From Candidatus Bathyarchaeota archaeon (lineage in GTDB: Archaea > Thermoproteota > Bathyarchaeia > Bathyarchaeales > Bathycorpusculaceae), in NCBI GenBank assembly GCA_026014685.1, contig JAOZHW010000010.1:1-52887 (forward strand): DNA of 52,887 bases, written 5' to 3'. The notes beneath the pieces are model-generated. The model saw only the letters and a program-made list of their open reading frames with translations, had not been told where the DNA came from and searched no databases. This document shows, piece by piece, positions 50,175 to 52,887 of this stretch. How positions within the stretch are numbered: the stretch's first letter is position 1; each line of letters opens with the position of its first letter. The position numbers were made by a program, and so were the translations under genes.

Positions 50175-50760
50175 AAACTTTTGCGTCTTCTGTTACTGGC
50201 AAAGTTATCTGGATATTCATATTGACCGCAAATCCTTCTGTGATTTGTGGAATTATTTGTTTTTTCTTTTCGCTCTTTATGCCGCTCTCCGAGTTGGCTT
50301 TTTCTTCATTTTCCTGTTTTTCTTTGGTTTCTTTAGGTGCTTCAGCTTCAAAGTCTGCTAATTGGCATAAATTAATGAAAGTGTTGACTATTAGGTCAAC
50401 GGTGTTTTTTGCTTTTCCTGTTTTTGAGCTAAAATAAGCATAGAGGTCATCTTTGGCTTTTCGATTTGCTTGAGGATAGAGTGAGAACAAATCACTGTAT
50501 CCACTCCTTATACCTTTAGCTAATGCTGCTCGCGCAGTTGCTGGTGACTTATAGGACACCCATAATTCTGTAGGATTTTTGCTTTCATCAATGAATCCAA
50601 TAAATTTCAGTACTTGCAGAATATATCTGTCATTTCTACTTTTGAATCCGCATTGATTTAACCAATTATAATCTACTTTTTGGGGAACTCCAGCTTCTTG
50701 AATTTTCTGGAAATATTTTGGAATTTTGCCAGCCAAGTTTGTATAGGGTATTTCTGACAT
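50125..50760 (-). CDS. DUF5343-family protein
   Basis: 211 residues. L-A-G-K-I-P-K-Y-F-Q-K-I-Q-E-A-G-V-P-Q near 9-27, G-F-K-S-R-N-D-R-Y-I-L near 38 and the helix F-S-L-Y-P-Q-A-N near 92 match DUF5343. Residues 138-170 are Lys/Glu-rich and probably disordered, followed by a strand-like M-N-I-Q-I-T-L-P-V and a helix. CTTAAATAC on the minus strand is a likely TATA box about 50 bases upstream of the ATG. DUF5343 genes often sit next to nuclease genes. It may be a DNA- or signal-sensing partner of the nuclease. Confidence 0.78.
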   Translation of the reverse strand: MSEIPYTNLAGKIPKYFQKIQEAGVPQKVDYNWLNQCGFKSRNDRYILQVLKFIGFIDESKNPTELWVSYKSPATARAALAKGIRSGYSDLFSLYPQANRKAKDDLYAYFSSKTGKAKNTVDLIVNTFINLCQLADFEAEAPKETKEKQENEEKANSESGIKSEKKKQIIPQITEGFAVNMNIQITLPVTEDAKVYENIFKALREQLFKSD

Positions 50761-50857
50761 TTTATTACCTTAACTTTTAATTATTTTTAGTCATTTATGT
50801 TGCTTTCAGTATTTAAGTTTAATTTTCACTCGGTTTTAGGTATCTATTTTGTTAGTC

Positions 50858-51721
50858 TTATTTTGGTTTTTTGAATATTTGGTAGCCTTCTATTTCTGTG
50901 AATTTTGTGAAGCCTGCTTCGGCTAGTTCGCATATTTCCTTTATTGTTGTTGGTGTTCCGAGTTGGACGGTTCTTGAGATGTATTCGTCGTTTGTGAAGT
51001 TGATTAGGTGCGTGTAGATTAGGGTGTGTTCGATGCGTTTGTGTCCTAATTGCTGTTTCACTAAAAGGATATCTTTTGTTTTGGCATAAAGCATGGTTGC
51101 ATAATAGTGCCTTAAATCGTATAATCGGTACTTGGTAAGTTCTGGTTGATTTAGTTTCTGGGCTAATTGGTTTCTTCTTAGTACCCATAGGTGGCATTGT
51201 TTTTTTGTGGGTGGAAACAAAACGTCTGTTTGCTTAAAGTTGTATTTTGTAAGGTATTCTTTGAGCATTGCTAATGTTGGGTTTGGTAGTTTTAGGATTC
51301 TTGCTGCGCCGTTTTTGGCGGTTCTTGGGGTTATTGTTCCATTTTCTAGATTGATGTTTTTTAGTCGTAGCCTGTGCAGTTCTATGGGTCTTAGTCCTGT
51401 ATCTCTAAGTATGCTAAAAATGGTCACGTATTTTCTGGTAAAAGTTGCGATTATTGCGTTGACTTGTTCGGTTGTTGGTACGTTTGGCAGTCTTTCCTCT
51501 CTTGTAAAAAACGGTTTTTGCCATTTTAATCCGTAGAATTTAACGAAATGGTCATAGGCGTTTGCGTATGCTTCTTTGTTTGCATTACTTGATTGCTGGT
51601 TAGTAATGTATTGTTTCACTGTCTCTGGGTTGTTTATATCGGTGTTCTTTGCGAGGTGCCTTAGTCGTCTGCTGTATCCGTTTATGGTGTCTTCGGCTTT
51701 CCCTTGCTTTTTAAGGTCCAA
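50858..51721 (-). CDS. int: SSV-type tyrosine integrase, catalytic fragment Int(C)
   Basis: 287 codons counted from a TTG; the frame is open further upstream through the attachment core. Catalytic residues are R111 (T-G-L-R-P-I-E-L), K136, R204 in Y-D-L-R-H with Tyr where bacterial enzymes have the first His, H227 (L-G-H-K) and the nucleophile Y236 in L-I-Y-T-H. The N-terminal core-binding region is short because the first 41 codons are at the far end of the element. In circular form the protein would have 328 residues. In the integrated state no start codon with a ribosome site is visible, so the enzyme is probably off. Confidence 0.9.
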   Translation of the reverse strand: MDLKKQGKAEDTINGYSRRLRHLAKNTDINNPETVKQYITNQQSSNANKEAYANAYDHFVKFYGLKWQKPFFTREERLPNVPTTEQVNAIIATFTRKYVTIFSILRDTGLRPIELHRLRLKNINLENGTITPRTAKNGAARILKLPNPTLAMLKEYLTKYNFKQTDVLFPPTKKQCHLWVLRRNQLAQKLNQPELTKYRLYDLRHYYATMLYAKTKDILLVKQQLGHKRIEHTLIYTHLINFTNDEYISRTVQLGTPTTIKEICELAEAGFTKFTEIEGYQIFKKPK

Positions 51722-51769
51722 AATAACAGCTAATGTTTGAGCGGATTCAAAAAGGGGGCGAGCGGGGGT

Positions 51770-51799
51770 AAAAGTGGACCGAGCGGGATTTGAACCCGC
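51770..51799 (-). repeat. attR, 30-bp tRNA-Ala core
   Basis: The right-hand copy of the 30-bp attachment repeat, identical to 46279-46308. Here it forms the 3' part of the intact tRNA-Ala gene plus five bases beyond its end. Confidence 0.93.
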
Positions 51800-51849
51800 G
51801 GCTTCCGCGTTGCGAACGCGGCGATCATACCAGACTGATCTACCGGCCC
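51775..51849 (-). tRNA. tRNA-Ala (anticodon CGC)
   Basis: Cloverleaf with acceptor GGGCCGG/TCGGTCC including the G3-U70 pair that identifies tRNA-Ala. The D arm is GATC/GATC, the anticodon stem CCGCG/CGCGG with loop TTCGCAA (anticodon CGC, codon GCG), the variable loop 5 nt, and the T arm GCGGG-TTCAAAT-CCCGC. The discriminator is A and CCA is not encoded. The gene is the integration target of the neighbouring element and is kept whole by it. Confidence 0.96.
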
Positions 51850-52014
51850 AATTCTGCCCTCAAAGACTTTGATTTATGGGATTTAGAGCTTTCGGTGTCA
51901 AGTAAGCAACTGGATTTGAATTAGTTAACTTTAGAGTAGATTTAGGCTTCATAAGTCTATTATAAACAAACCAACCAAACATAACGTTCCATCTGCTCAG
52001 GGGTACACTATTGT

Positions 52015-52887
52015 ATGTCTAGTAATGAAGCCTTAGAAAAACAATTAAAAGATCACATTAACAAAAACGCTGAATTAGAAAAAGAAATAAAAAAACTACG
52101 AGAAATGAACGACGGCTTAGTTAAAACACAAGTAAAGATTCTACAAAACGCTTTACGCGGCGACCAAGAAACAATAAAAATCAACGAAGAAACCATACAA
52201 AACGGCAAAAAAATGGCAGAATTAAGTAACCTTGTTGAGCAGGCAGTTCAAGAGGTTGAAAAACTCGCCAGAGAAGCAGCTGAAACAATCTCTAGAGTTA
52301 ATTCTAGCGCAAAAGCAGTTGGGCAGGTGGCAGGTGCAGTTTTCGAACAAGCAGATAACGTGATAAAAGGAACAGAAAAAGTTATTGAAATGGGCAAAGA
52401 AGTTGCTAATGTTTCTAATCAGATGGCTATTGGTATGCAGCAGGTTAGCACTGCATCACAGCAGGTGTCTACAGGCGCCCAAAAACTTGCCGAACTCTCT
52501 CAAAACGCCGCACGAAGCACAGAAGCGCTCAGAAAAGTAATGGATGAAGCGGGTGTAATAGCCCTAGATGCATCCAACACCACAGAGGAAGCATTAAAGA
52601 AAACAAAAGAAGCAAACGAAAAAAGCCAGCAGGGTCTCCAAGCAATAGAGAACATCAAAGCAAACATTTCGAAAGTCTCTGAAGCAGTAACCTCGATGGT
52701 GAGTTCGATCGAGCAGGTGGGTCAGATGGCTAATTCGGTTTCTGATATTGCTGGTCAAACCAACATGCTTGCTTTAAACGCGGCTATTGAGGCTGCTCGT
52801 GCTGGTGAAGCTGGCCGGGGATTCGCCGTCGTAGCCGACGCCGTTAAAGGCTTAGCGGGGCAGTCCAAGCAAGCTGCAGGCTCAGCA
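52015..52887 (+). CDS. soluble methyl-accepting chemotaxis protein (partial)
   Basis: 291 codons, open at the right edge. It starts [10 protein letters not shown] with a coiled coil of charged heptads and no signal peptide or membrane helix, so it is a cytosolic receptor. Long helical stretches with Q/A/S heptads follow, and from about residue 240 comes the signalling tip: [21 protein letters not shown] with G-R-G-F-A-V-V-A. This part contacts CheA and CheW in the family. AGGGGT lies about 12 bases before the ATG. No other chemotaxis gene is in the window. The C-terminal methylation helix is cut off. Confidence 0.88.
   Translation, partial: MSSNEALEKQLKDHINKNAELEKEIKKLREMNDGLVKTQVKILQNALRGDQETIKINEETIQNGKKMAELSNLVEQAVQEVEKLAREAAETISRVNSSAKAVGQVAGAVFEQADNVIKGTEKVIEMGKEVANVSNQMAIGMQQVSTASQQVSTGAQKLAELSQNAARSTEALRKVMDEAGVIALDASNTTEEALKKTKEANEKSQQGLQAIENIKANISKVSEAVTSMVSSIEQVGQMANSVSDIAGQTNMLALNAAIEAARAGEAGRGFAVVADAVKGLAGQSKQAAGSA

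Larger units (their letters stand above)
46279..51799. mobile_element. integrated plasmid-like element with SSV-type split integrase
   Basis: The element is bounded by a perfect 30-bp repeat of the tRNA-Ala 3' part (46279-46308 and 51770-51799), giving a 5491-bp circle. It contains an integrase in two pieces, an HUH Rep gene, a regulator, zinc-ribbon proteins, a HEPN-like gene, and a DUF5343/nuclease pair. Base composition is AT-rich compared with the flanks, with T-rich coding. No capsid or conjugation gene is present, so it is plasmid-like. The tRNA gene stays intact at the right end. Confidence 0.93.

Noticed and set aside
1-52887. CRISPR array.
   Set aside because: No regularly spaced direct repeats of 24-40 bases and no cas genes were seen.
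1-52887. Insertion sequence transposases.
   Set aside because: No DDE, IS200/IS605 or IS607-type transposase is among the proteins. The HUH protein in the element has the Rep, not the TnpA, layout.

Overview
The window reads as a compact archaeal chromosome, most likely from the TACK lineage Bathyarchaeia. It carries a TATA-binding protein, a transcription factor S homologue, an ATP-dependent DNA ligase, an archaeal-type asparaginyl-tRNA synthetase, HMG-CoA reductase, a Fap7-type adenylate kinase, the archaeal families UPF0200, UPF0201 and UPF0282, an eL22-like protein, and TATA boxes about 25 bases before starts, several of them leaderless. The Bathyarchaeia placement is inferred from overall gene flavour and was not computed.

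Layout. Bases 1-8.7k hold a tRNA-Gly, thioredoxin, DNA ligase, a large secreted beta-propeller protein, small redox proteins (flavodoxin, a 41-residue Cys protein, nitroreductase), a C/D-box sRNA candidate and eL22. Bases 8.8-13.3k hold an ABC exporter behind a two-site operator, then a UPF0200/UPF0201/beta-lactamase-fold cluster. Bases 13.4-17.8k hold class II HMG-CoA reductase and an ECF S component coupled to two exported molybdopterin-oxidoreductase-fold proteins plus a LysR regulator. Bases 18.1-23.9k hold two divergent Ca2+-type P-type ATPases. Bases 24-46k are mostly housekeeping (AsnRS, Fap7, tRNA thiolation, TBP, TFS, UMP kinase, AlkA glycosylase), with transporters (MFS, CDF, CopB-type ATPase, a second ABC exporter), a PAS histidine kinase and an old-yellow-enzyme homologue. 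The right edge is the start of a soluble chemoreceptor-like protein.

The outstanding object is a 5.49-kb integrated element between 46279 and 51799. It is bounded by a 30-bp direct repeat of the 3' end of tRNA-Ala(CGC). Its tyrosine integrase is of the SSV type: the attachment core lies inside the integrase reading frame, so integration has cut the gene into a short N-terminal piece at the left end and the catalytic piece beside the tRNA. Joining the two ends in silico restores one uninterrupted 328-codon frame. The element also carries an HUH rolling-circle Rep gene interrupted by an in-frame TAA, a bidirectionally placed winged-helix regulator with a candidate operator, a HEPN-like protein behind a long inverted repeat, and a DUF5343 plus DpnII/MboI-like nuclease gene pair that looks like a defence or addiction cargo.

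Other second-look items are a 44-bp promoter-like element present twice in the window, a tbp promoter bracketed by a 13-bp inverted repeat made of TATA-like sequence, a candidate box C/D sRNA, and paired palindromes before the first ABC exporter.
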